Origin: a virus
Virus record (IMG/VR): IMGVR_UViG_3300025892_000145
Location: 1 to 24,605 of that record
Strand: one strand, 5' to 3'
DNA length: 24,605 nucleotides
A program made the translations under genes and the position numbers. Below are positions 13,776 through 19,670 of this stretch, in pieces. Positions within the stretch are counted from its first letter, which is position 1, and each line of letters starts with the position of its first letter. The notes beneath the pieces were generated by a model that was given only the letters and a program-made list of their open reading frames with translations, was not told the DNA's origin and made no database searches.

Positions 13776-14751
13776 TAAGTTTATATTAATGACAGGTGGT
13801 TTGGGGTTCATTGGCTCAAACTTTATTAATTATCTAATTGATAATTATGATGAATTTAAATTGATTAATCTCGATTTCGAGGGTATTGGTTCTAATTTAA
13901 ATAACCTCAAACAACCTAAGAGTAGTAAACAAGATATACATCATATTAAGTGGGATATATCTTATGATATTATCAAGAGTGTAGGTTTAATTGATTTACC
14001 TTTTGATTTCTTGTTTCACTTCGCGGCTGAAAGTCATGTTGATAGGTCTATAGATACCCCAGAATCGTTTGTACGATCAAATGTGATGGGAACTATGCAT
14101 ATGCTTGAATTAGCTCGTAAAATAGGTGTTAAACGGTTTATTAACATATCTACGGATGAGGTTTTTGGGTCCGTTAAGCAAGCTGTTAATGAAAAATATC
14201 CATATAACCCATCATCAGTGTATTCAGCATCAAAAGCTAGTGCTGAGATGATGTGTAATGCGTATAGTGTAACATATGATATGGATATTGTTACAACACG
14301 ATGTGGTAACAATTATGGACCAAATCAATATACCGAGAAACTCATTCCAAAAGTTATAACAAATGCCTTAAATGATAAAAGTATACCAATCTACGATGAT
14401 GGTAAACAAATTCGAGAGTGGTGTTTTGTTGAAGATCACGTTAAAGATGTTATTTATGTCGCTAAAAATGGTAAATCTGGTGAAATATATAATGTTGGTA
14501 ATGGTTATTCTATGACTAACCTTGAATTGGTTGAACATATTTTGAAAACTTTAAATAAATCTAAGGAGTTGATTCAGTTTCAACCGAACGCTCGTTTAGG
14601 TCATGATTTTAAATATTCATTAGACATTGGTAAGTTGCAAAAACTCAAAGAATCAAACTCAGATAACTTTTTGGTCGATATTGACCACGATTACTTCAAT
14701 ACTAAATTAAATCAAACTATAGATTATTACTGTGAAAAATTTAATAATTGA
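13768..14751 (+). CDS. rmlB: dTDP-glucose 4,6-dehydratase (RmlB)
   Basis: NAD-dependent SDR that converts dTDP-glucose to dTDP-4-keto-6-deoxyglucose. It has 327 aa, typical for the family. Motifs: nucleotide-binding GGLGFIGSN (10-18), HFAAESHVDRSI (84-95), the catalytic T129-D130-E131 triad in STDEVFGS, YSASK (Y152, K156), NNYGPNQ and the C-terminal REWCFVEDH dimer/substrate motif. The TDE triad distinguishes it from simple epimerases. It could also accept UDP-glucose, as in plants and mimivirus, but the neighbouring rmlA argues for dTDP. Its 3' end overlaps the GTG-started nuclease gene by 20 nt. Confidence 0.95.
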   Translation: MNNKFILMTGGLGFIGSNFINYLIDNYDEFKLINLDFEGIGSNLNNLKQPKSSKQDIHHIKWDISYDIIKSVGLIDLPFDFLFHFAAESHVDRSIDTPESFVRSNVMGTMHMLELARKIGVKRFINISTDEVFGSVKQAVNEKYPYNPSSVYSASKASAEMMCNAYSVTYDMDIVTTRCGNNYGPNQYTEKLIPKVITNALNDKSIPIYDDGKQIREWCFVEDHVKDVIYVAKNGKSGEIYNVGNGYSMTNLELVEHILKTLNKSKELIQFQPNARLGHDFKYSLDIGKLQKLKESNSDNFLVDIDHDYFNTKLNQTIDYYCEKFNN

Positions 14752-15643
14752 TGGTGGGAATCTTCTCCATCGTTCCTATCATATAGCTAAAAAAAAGAAT
14801 TATAACAACGAGTGGGATGAGGATCATTCACATGTTTTTGTATTTTTGAATAATATCAAGATATTTAAAGAGATGTTTGATTGTGAGAACGTCTTTTTAA
14901 CTTGGGATATACGTGACAGTAGTTTTAAAAACTTCAGACATGATGCTGTGGGGTATAAGGAGCAGAGGAATCGAGAGGTTGATGATGATGTTCATAAATT
15001 TGATGAAATCTTGTGGGATATTTCAAAATCTTTAGGTGTTGTAAATATTCGAGCAAATAAATTAGAAGGTGATGACATAGTATATTTCTTATGTAACAAA
15101 TATAGTGACGATGAAAATTATGTTGTATCTAATGATAATGACTTTCTTCAGTTATTTAATATGTTTGATGGTGTTAAGATATATAACCCTATTAAAAGAG
15201 ACTTAATTACATCTGATACATCATTTAAATATAATGGTGGTGTATCTAATGATAAATATCTTTTATATAAAGCTATAATGGGTGATAAATCTGATAACAT
15301 AAATGGTCTACATAAATATGGTCCAGTTAAGAGTAAACGATTTGTTGAAAAATTTGAAGATAATTTTAAAATGCTTGAGGAATCTGATCAAAAAATTATA
15401 AAACGTAATTTAAAAGTTATGAATTTACGATATGCTTCAAAAATATATGTCGATGAGACTAATTTCTTTGAATCTCAGGATATTCGATACACACCATCTA
15501 TAAATAATTTTTTTGAAAAGTTACATATTATTGGTATGGAGCGTCATTTTGGGTATAAGATGGATTGGGTTGAAATTTTTTGTAAAAATAGTAACGACAC
15601 ATCGTATGGGTTGCAAAAAATGTTAAGTGGTATAAATAATTAA
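14732..15643 (+). CDS. rnh: 5'-3' exonuclease / flap nuclease, T4 RNase H-like
   Basis: Removes RNA primers and 5' flaps of Okazaki fragments. It has 303 aa (T4 RNase H: 305). It starts with GTG at 14732, inside the end of rmlB; the next codons give KNLIIDGGNLLHRSY, the expected N-terminus. Acidic metal-site motifs: D7, FLTWDIRD (D59), NKLEGDDIVYFL (E112, D114, D115), VVSNDNDFLQLF (D135, D137) and MGDKSDNINGLHKYGP, the H3TH turn (about 189-204). YKEQRN (75-80) is the substrate-clamp segment typical of the family. Translation is coupled to rmlB, so it is cotranscribed with the sugar cassette. Its 3' end contains a TATAAATA (15631-15638) that may be a late promoter for the next gene. Confidence 0.92.
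   Translation: MKNLIIDGGNLLHRSYHIAKKKNYNNEWDEDHSHVFVFLNNIKIFKEMFDCENVFLTWDIRDSSFKNFRHDAVGYKEQRNREVDDDVHKFDEILWDISKSLGVVNIRANKLEGDDIVYFLCNKYSDDENYVVSNDNDFLQLFNMFDGVKIYNPIKRDLITSDTSFKYNGGVSNDKYLLYKAIMGDKSDNINGLHKYGPVKSKRFVEKFEDNFKMLEESDQKIIKRNLKVMNLRYASKIYVDETNFFESQDIRYTPSINNFFEKLHIIGMERHFGYKMDWVEIFCKNSNDTSYGLQKMLSGINN
15631..15638 (+). promoter_or_regulatory. TATAAATA octamer, possible late promoter
   Basis: An exact T4 late-promoter octamer ends 10 nt before the ATG at 15649. It overlaps the last codons of the nuclease gene, and another exact copy occurs inside that gene at 15499-15506, so chance is not excluded. Confidence 0.3.
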
Positions 15644-15648
15644 ACATT

Positions 15649-15828
15649 ATGTTAAATTTAAATAGAAATTGTAATTTCTGTGGGGCAGCTTCCCATGGTA
15701 AAGTCCAACCCCCTTATAATAATGGGCATGAAATTGTAACTGAAGTTAAATACCAATGTCCTCGTTGTATGAATATGTTCGCAAAAGAGGTTATTAAGAG
15801 AGAACCGAAGCCAAAAATTAGTAAATAA
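15649..15828 (+). CDS. Zinc-ribbon microprotein, 59 aa
   Basis: A short gene seen by translating the gap before primase. It starts MLNLNRNCNFCGAASHGK and has two knuckles, C8-x2-C11 and C37-x2-C40 (CPRC), a classic zinc ribbon. The C-terminus is basic and Pro/Lys-rich (KREPKPKISK). Small zinc ribbons in phages often bind nucleic acid or RNA polymerase, but nothing here fixes the role. Codon use is like that of its neighbours. There is no Shine-Dalgarno sequence. The next gene starts 2 nt after its stop. Confidence 0.7.
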   Translation: MLNLNRNCNFCGAASHGKVQPPYNNGHEIVTEVKYQCPRCMNMFAKEVIKREPKPKISK

Positions 15829-15830
15829 AT

Positions 15831-15974
15831 ATGGGAAAGGGATGTAAACCTAGAACGGGTCATAGTGTATCTAAATATACTAAAGCTTATGATAACATCA
15901 ACTGGGGTAAACGTGGTGATGAAGTTAAAGTACCTGTAGATAAACAAAAGCTAAATAAAAAGCTTGAAAAATGA
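15831..15974 (+). CDS. Small basic protein, 47 aa
   Basis: A short frame between the zinc-ribbon gene and primase: MGKGCKPRTGHSVSKYTKAY then DNINWGKRGDEVKVPVDKQK and a lysine-rich end. It is basic and lacks any motif I recognise. Its tight spacing (2 nt after the preceding stop), phage-like codons and fit in an otherwise empty stretch support it as real. The stop lies inside the weak promoter region of the primase gene. A nucleic-acid-binding role would be a guess from charge. Confidence 0.55.
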   Translation: MGKGCKPRTGHSVSKYTKAYDNINWGKRGDEVKVPVDKQKLNKKLEK

Positions 15975-15991
15975 CTATATTATGCTACCAT
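15964..15991 (+). promoter_or_regulatory. Weak candidate promoter before primase
   Basis: TTGAAA (15964-15969), 16 nt, then TACCAT (15986-15991), again ending 7 nt before an ATG (15999). The -10 matches consensus at only four positions. No Shine-Dalgarno sequence is present. Confidence 0.3.
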
Positions 15992-15998
15992 GTAGCGT

Positions 15999-17069
15999 AT
16001 GAATAGTTTACCAGAAGATTATGTTACTCAATATATATACCAATATGTTGGATATGTTAAAGAGCGTAAAAATGGTATTTTAAATGGTGGTTGCCCTATA
16101 TGTAGAGAGGGTGAATCGTGGGGTAAGAAGGCTAGATTTTATTATAATCCAGAATTAGAGGGTAATAAAAGTACAGTATACTGCCACAATTGTGGGTACT
16201 CTAAGCGATCTGTGAATTTTATCATGGATGTGTCTGGTTTAAGTTATAAAGAGGTTGTATTTGAGTCTAAAGAGTATGATATCGTACCTAGAGATTTTAA
16301 TTGTGATGAATTTGATAGATTATTCGAAATTAAGAGTGATACACCAACTTTACCTTCGAATTGTATAAATTTATTTGATAAGACTCAGCTAGAATATTAT
16401 AAAGATGATAAAATCGTTAAATTAGCTGTTAAATACATTATTGATCGTAAAATAAATAATGCTCCAAATAAACCTAAAGCATTATATGTATCTCTTGATG
16501 ATTATATACATAAAAATAGGTTAATCATACCTTATTACGAAAATAATAAGGTAATATGGTACCAAAGTCGTAAATTATTGGATGATGATTCACCAAAATA
16601 CCTATCAAAAGTTAATTCCGATAGGTCTATGTATAATATCGATAATATCGATGATAATAATCAATATATATTCATATTTGAAGGTGCGATAGACTCGATG
16701 TTTGTAGAAAACGCTACATGCTTATCAGGTATCACTGAAAGTGGTGAATTCGTGCTTACAGATGAACAGGATAGGCAATTATCGATGTACCCTCTACATA
16801 CTAGAGTGTGGGTTTTAGATTCACCTTATCTTGATGAAGCAGCTAGGAAAAAATCTAGTATGTTGTTTCGTAGGGGTGAAAAAGTTTTCAAATGGTCTAG
16901 AGAAATTGGGGAAAAATGTAAAGACTTTAATGATATTATCATTAAGTCTAATAAAACAAAAATTCCTCAAGAGTTTATCTTGAGGAATTTAATCAAAGAG
17001 GAATCTAATTCTATGAAATTAGACGTTAGTTGTTTGAAGGAAAAATTAAAACTCTCCCTCAAGGTGTGA
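15999..17069 (+). CDS. 61: DNA primase, T4 gp61-like
   Basis: Synthesises RNA primers with the gp41-type helicase at 6066. It has 356 aa (T4 gp61: 342). An N-terminal zinc-binding domain has C32-x2-C35 and C62-x2-C65 in GGCPICREG and YCHNCGYS. The TOPRIM core has FIFEGAIDSMF (E228, D232) and VWVLDSPYLDEA (D274 onward), plus a basic KSSMLFRRGEKVFKW helix. The strand YQSRKL (188-193) before it resembles the RNA-polymerase-domain motif of gp61/DnaG primases. Its last 24 nt overlap the convergent late gene ending at 17046, and a terminator serving that opposite operon lies within its coding sequence (16960-16990). Confidence 0.92.
   Translation: MNSLPEDYVTQYIYQYVGYVKERKNGILNGGCPICREGESWGKKARFYYNPELEGNKSTVYCHNCGYSKRSVNFIMDVSGLSYKEVVFESKEYDIVPRDFNCDEFDRLFEIKSDTPTLPSNCINLFDKTQLEYYKDDKIVKLAVKYIIDRKINNAPNKPKALYVSLDDYIHKNRLIIPYYENNKVIWYQSRKLLDDDSPKYLSKVNSDRSMYNIDNIDDNNQYIFIFEGAIDSMFVENATCLSGITESGEFVLTDEQDRQLSMYPLHTRVWVLDSPYLDEAARKKSSMLFRRGEKVFKWSREIGEKCKDFNDIIIKSNKTKIPQEFILRNLIKEESNSMKLDVSCLKEKLKLSLKV
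16960..16990 (-). terminator. Minus-strand terminator embedded in primase coding sequence
   Basis: A perfect 13-bp stem AAATTCCTCAAGA (16960-16972) / TCTTGAGGAATTT (16978-16990) with a 5-nt loop. Read on the minus strand, the stem is followed by the T-rich TTGTTTTATT. It lies 55 nt beyond the stop of the minus-strand late operon (17046-17888) and inside the primase gene. On the plus strand the T-tract is lacking. Confidence 0.65.
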
Positions 17070-17414
17070 ACGGACATGTTTTTCATCGAACCATCCTTTG
17101 AAAAACATACAAAATTCATCATCACTTAAATCGAATTTTTCTTTGATTTCGTCACATTGTCTACGAAAAGTTTCACCAAATTGTTCATTCATGTGACCGT
17201 AAACCTTTTCTTCAAGAGCGTCATTTAAATAATCACCATCTTCATCAGGCGAACCACCAATAGGTAGATCTAAATCACCATCCAGTTGGTCAGCATGATC
17301 TTCAATATCATAGAATTCTTCATTCTCTTTAATTACAGAACTATTAGTTTTTGGTTTATACATTTCAGCATAAACATTACCGATACTTTTTCTATCTTCG
17401 TTTAAATATTGCAT
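17046..17414 (-). CDS. Acidic unknown late protein, 122 aa
   Basis: Not recognised. Second gene of a two-gene minus-strand operon, starting 6 nt after the stop of the first, with a good Shine-Dalgarno AAAAGGA 9 nt before its ATG. The sequence is acidic, with a disordered-looking middle (NEEFYDIEDHADQLDGDLDL then PIGGSPDEDG) and a compact helical C-terminal half (ALEEKVYGHMNEQFGETFRR, then DLSDDEFCMFFKGWF). No membrane span or catalytic motif is seen. The operon is driven by a T4-type late promoter, so a virion or assembly role is likely by inference. Its 3' end overlaps the convergent primase gene by 24 nt. Confidence 0.75.
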   Translation of the reverse strand: MQYLNEDRKSIGNVYAEMYKPKTNSSVIKENEEFYDIEDHADQLDGDLDLPIGGSPDEDGDYLNDALEEKVYGHMNEQFGETFRRQCDEIKEKFDLSDDEFCMFFKGWFDEKHVRSHLEGEF

Positions 17415-17420
17415 ATTAAT

Positions 17421-17888
17421 TTATCCTTTTAGGTTTGGGAATTGTTGTAGAAGCTCACGCTCTTTCTTATCATAGCCGATAACATGTGATTCAAGAACCT
17501 GAGACATACCAGCAGCTTCTTCAGCTATACGTGTTACACGTTTACCTTGGGAGCGAACAACACCTCTAAATGCTGAACCTTCACGGTCAACACGGTTTAG
17601 GAAGTTATTTAATGAATCGTCATCATCAACTGAATTAATTAAATCAGCGAAATCGTTTAAAATCTTGATCCATTTACGAGCCTCTTGGATATTTGCTCGT
17701 CCGATCTTACGGATATCGTTTGGATTAATGTCATAATCTTCAGGGTTAGTGTCATCATCTAATGTATCCGCAAAAGCATCTTGAGCTTCTTGTGGGTCAT
17801 CTTCTAAAGATTCTAAACCTCTTGGATCTTCTTCAAGATCTTCGTTTAATAACTTAATAAATTGGTTCTTAAAAATATCTTCTTTCAT
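17421..17888 (-). CDS. Acidic unknown late protein, 155 aa
   Basis: Not recognised. First gene of the minus-strand late operon. The N-terminal 20 residues form an amphipathic helix (KNQFIKLLNEDLEEDP) with L-N-E at 14-16. This looks like a T4 capsid-targeting peptide that ends at an I/L-x(1-2)-E prohead-protease site; that is a hypothesis. Residues 20-60 are very acidic. The rest is helical (INPNDIRKIGRANIQEARKW ... LNNFLNRVDREGSAFRGVVR). A late promoter with a 21-nt leader precedes it. Expected to be a head or core component. Confidence 0.75.
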   Translation of the reverse strand: MKEDIFKNQFIKLLNEDLEEDPRGLESLEDDPQEAQDAFADTLDDDTNPEDYDINPNDIRKIGRANIQEARKWIKILNDFADLINSVDDDDSLNNFLNRVDREGSAFRGVVRSQGKRVTRIAEEAAGMSQVLESHVIGYDKKERELLQQFPNLKG

Positions 17889-17909
17889 AATTATATTGAT
17901 AGTTTTAAT

Positions 17910-17917
17910 TATTTATA
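17910..17917 (-). promoter_or_regulatory. Late promoter TATAAATA (minus) for the 17888 operon
   Basis: An exact TATAAATA on the minus strand, 21 nt before the ATG at 17888. The following leader begins ATTAAAAC, as does the leader of the 22271 gene. A plus-strand octamer (17914-17921) overlaps it as part of a small palindrome. Confidence 0.65.
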
Positions 17918-17932
17918 AATATGCGGTAAATT

Positions 17933-17940
17933 TATAAATA
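17933..17940 (+). promoter_or_regulatory. Late promoter TATAAATA, 6 nt before ATG
   Basis: An exact T4 late octamer followed by ATTTAA and the ATG at 17947. Transcription start would fall at or within a few nt of the A of the ATG. No Shine-Dalgarno sequence is present. Confidence 0.75.
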
Positions 17941-17946
17941 ATTTAA

Positions 17947-18333
17947 ATGACTAAACTAAATATTATTGAAAATCTAATTCAAGAGGATATTGTGAATCAT
18001 CAAACCTCTAGTGAGGGTGAAGGATATGGTTGGCATAATAGAACTAACCCTTCGCAAATGTCTTTAATTGATATTTTAAAGGTTGATAGATCTGACCAAG
18101 ATGAGGCTAAAAAAGTTTTACCTCATGAGGTTCAAACTACTTTTGAAAAGGTTCTAGGTATTGTTGATAATGTTGATGAATTAAAATCTGATTTTATTAG
18201 AGCTTATAATAATCCAGTTATCGCTGATGATAGTGATAAAAGACAATCTATTAAAGATATTGTTGGTGATTTTAATAATATCAATAAACAATATATTAAA
18301 ATTATTAAAAAATTAGAGGAGCTTAGTATTTAG
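17947..18333 (+). CDS. Unknown late protein, 128 aa
   Basis: Not recognised. It is expressed from an exact late promoter. The N-terminus MTKLNIIENLIQEDI is an amphipathic helix with I-Q-E at 11-13, again similar to prohead-targeting leaders. A polar segment rich in S, G and E (about 18-38) follows, then two long helical stretches (about 50-75 and 85-128), the last ending NNINKQYIKIIKKLEEL. Small and mostly helical, with no cysteines. A small terminase or a head accessory protein are possible, but I see no decisive motif. It lies divergent to the 17888 operon and directly upstream of another small late gene. Confidence 0.75.
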   Translation: MTKLNIIENLIQEDIVNHQTSSEGEGYGWHNRTNPSQMSLIDILKVDRSDQDEAKKVLPHEVQTTFEKVLGIVDNVDELKSDFIRAYNNPVIADDSDKRQSIKDIVGDFNNINKQYIKIIKKLEELSI

Positions 18334-18334
18334 T

Positions 18335-18634
18335 ATGAAAACTGATTCAGAATTAATTTGGGAGAGTTATATCACAGAGGGTAAAAATCGTGATAGGGTT
18401 ATTTTGCAAAAAATGGAGGATCATAAACCTATTAAACTTGCTGATATAAAACAGTATATGAAGGGTAAACCTCATTTAAAAATATCTGAGACTAAAAAAG
18501 GGTATAAATTCACAAACGCAGAAACTGACGAATTTTGTTTCTGTGACAGAACTCATAAAACGGACGCAGACCTTGATAGAGGTACTGTGAAAAACATATA
18601 TCAGGTATTTACTGGTCAGAAAGTTACAAGATAA
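18335..18634 (+). CDS. Small unknown late protein with targeting-like N-terminus, 99 aa
   Basis: Not recognised. It follows the previous stop by 1 nt, with GAGGAG about 13 nt upstream. The first 16 residues, MKTDSELIWESYITEG, strongly recall the T4 internal-protein capsid-targeting sequence (which begins MKTYQEFI and ends before a cleavage after E), with I13-T14-E15 as a candidate cleavage site. The remainder is basic (LKISETKKGYKFTN) with a C-x-C (FCFCDRTHK, about 68-76). If cleaved and packaged it would be an internal head protein delivered with the DNA. That is inference from the N-terminus and late promoter. Confidence 0.7.
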   Translation: MKTDSELIWESYITEGKNRDRVILQKMEDHKPIKLADIKQYMKGKPHLKISETKKGYKFTNAETDEFCFCDRTHKTDADLDRGTVKNIYQVFTGQKVTR

Positions 18635-18637
18635 GTC

Positions 18638-18666
18638 TTGACATTTTGTAAAATATTATATAATAT
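18638..18666 (+). promoter_or_regulatory. Sigma70-like promoter of the 18673 operon
   Basis: TTGACA (18638-18643), 17 nt, then TAATAT (18661-18666); a TATAAT at 18659-18664 (15-nt spacing) is an alternative. Predicted start is at about 18673, the A of the ATG. This is an early-type promoter lying inside a late-gene region. Confidence 0.65.
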
Positions 18667-18691
18667 ACTTATATGATAGTAAGTATATTAT
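18660..18691. repeat. 11-bp perfect inverted repeat around the start codon
   Basis: ATAATATACTT (18660-18670) and AAGTATATTAT (18681-18691) with a 10-nt spacer that holds the ATG at 18673. The left arm overlaps the -10 box. The geometry (10-nt spacer, promoter overlap) resembles the larger repeat at 12067-12118 but the sequence differs. Confidence 0.5.
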
Positions 18692-19086
18692 TAACTTTAG
18701 TTGTATCAACTAGCTTCGCCATTATTGGGTATTTCACTGGTGGTGATATCTATATGTGGTTTTTTATCTCGTTTATTTGTCAATTTGTATTATTCTTTAT
18801 AATTAATACTTTAACCAAGACGGTTGTACAGTTGCGTTTAAATGCATTAGAAGTTCAACGTTTAAATGTATTAGACGAAAATAGAATTCGAATTGAGTGT
18901 TCGGTGTGTAAAGATCCTAATGATGTGGTTATAAAAGTTGCTGAAGATAATGATTTTAGGTGTGAAAAATGTAAATCTCTTAATACTGTAAAGGTATCGA
19001 TTTCTAATTTTCAGAAAACTGAAATATTTGATGGAGTGATTACAGAAGATTTAGTCAATCAACTTAAAACTGTAAAAAATGGATAA
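18673..19086 (+). CDS. Two-TM membrane protein with cytoplasmic zinc ribbon, 137 aa
   Basis: Not a family I can name. Two hydrophobic segments lie at about 2-20 (IVSILLTLVVSTSFAIIGY) and 27-46 (YMWFFISFICQFVLFFIINT). A short linker helix follows, then a four-cysteine zinc ribbon C76-x2-C79 / C97-x2-C100. The hairpin topology would leave the ribbon in the cytoplasm. It is the first gene of a small operon with an early-type promoter, flanked by late genes. Superinfection exclusion, host membrane takeover or membrane anchoring of phage complexes are possible; none is shown. The next gene overlaps its stop by 8 nt. Confidence 0.8.
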   Translation: MIVSILLTLVVSTSFAIIGYFTGGDIYMWFFISFICQFVLFFIINTLTKTVVQLRLNALEVQRLNVLDENRIRIECSVCKDPNDVVIKVAEDNDFRCEKCKSLNTVKVSISNFQKTEIFDGVITEDLVNQLKTVKNG

Positions 19087-19444
19087 GAATCCCTCTAATA
19101 TAATGCCAGAGGAGATTAAGTGTCTCCCACAAGATGATATATCATTATCAAATACCTTAAAATGGAAGAGTATGGGTAAATCTTTTTACAATATTTATTC
19201 AGAAACTAAAGAATTAGCTGGATATAAGGATTTAATTGAAGGACACCCTGAAAATATAGTACAATTTATTTTAAAATTATATTATGATGGTAAAACAATG
19301 GACCCTATCACTAAGAACATGTATGAGTGTATATGTAAGTTAGTTAAAACTATTGAAATGAACACGGGTCGGGTAGACAAACAAGAATATATTGCAAAAA
19401 TGGATGCAATGATTGACTTTATTAAAGAACATGGAACTGAGTGA
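19079..19444 (+). CDS. Unknown helical protein, 121 aa
   Basis: Not recognised. It starts inside the 3' end of the membrane-protein gene (ATGGATAAG junction). The N-terminal 30 residues are polar with a single cysteine (EEIKCLPQDD). From about 45 onward the protein is mainly helical, with DLIEGHPENIVQFILKLYYD, then a second helix with CICKLVKTI. No catalytic motif, zinc site or membrane span is seen. Coupled translation with both neighbours suggests that the three proteins of this operon function together. Confidence 0.7.
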   Translation: MDKNPSNIMPEEIKCLPQDDISLSNTLKWKSMGKSFYNIYSETKELAGYKDLIEGHPENIVQFILKLYYDGKTMDPITKNMYECICKLVKTIEMNTGRVDKQEYIAKMDAMIDFIKEHGTE

Positions 19445-19670
19445 TGATGAAATCGTAAAATGGGCTTGTTTATTCGAGTGTTTATATAATGTTAATAAAC
19501 TATGTGATAAAAAGAACCTAAATCTTGAATATATTCTCAAGAAAAAGATAAAACCAAATATCATCCATGAATATGTGAATGATAGGTACCCAATAATGTG
19601 TAATCAGTTAGAATCAGGTGAATACGCTGGGGAATTTATTAATAAATTTTTATTTAATGATAAAGATTAA
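19431..19670 (+). CDS. Small unknown protein, 79 aa
   Basis: Not recognised. I use ATG 19431 (MELSDDEIVKWACLFECLYN), which overlaps the previous gene by 14 nt, rather than the in-frame TTG at 19413. The protein is helical, with cysteines at positions 13, 17, 25 and 57 of the predicted chain, and basic in the middle (LKKKIKPN). Last gene of the early-type operon. Its stop codon overlaps that of the convergent neck-protein gene by 4 nt (TTAA). Its size and helical, acidic start would also suit a small transcription accessory factor, but I see no supporting motif. Confidence 0.65.
   Translation: MELSDDEIVKWACLFECLYNVNKLCDKKNLNLEYILKKKIKPNIIHEYVNDRYPIMCNQLESGEYAGEFINKFLFNDKD

Noticed and set aside
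14034-14312. 92-aa minus-strand frame within rmlB
   Set aside because: It is opposite to conserved RmlB motifs, has no promoter or ribosome site, and its composition is unlike its neighbours.
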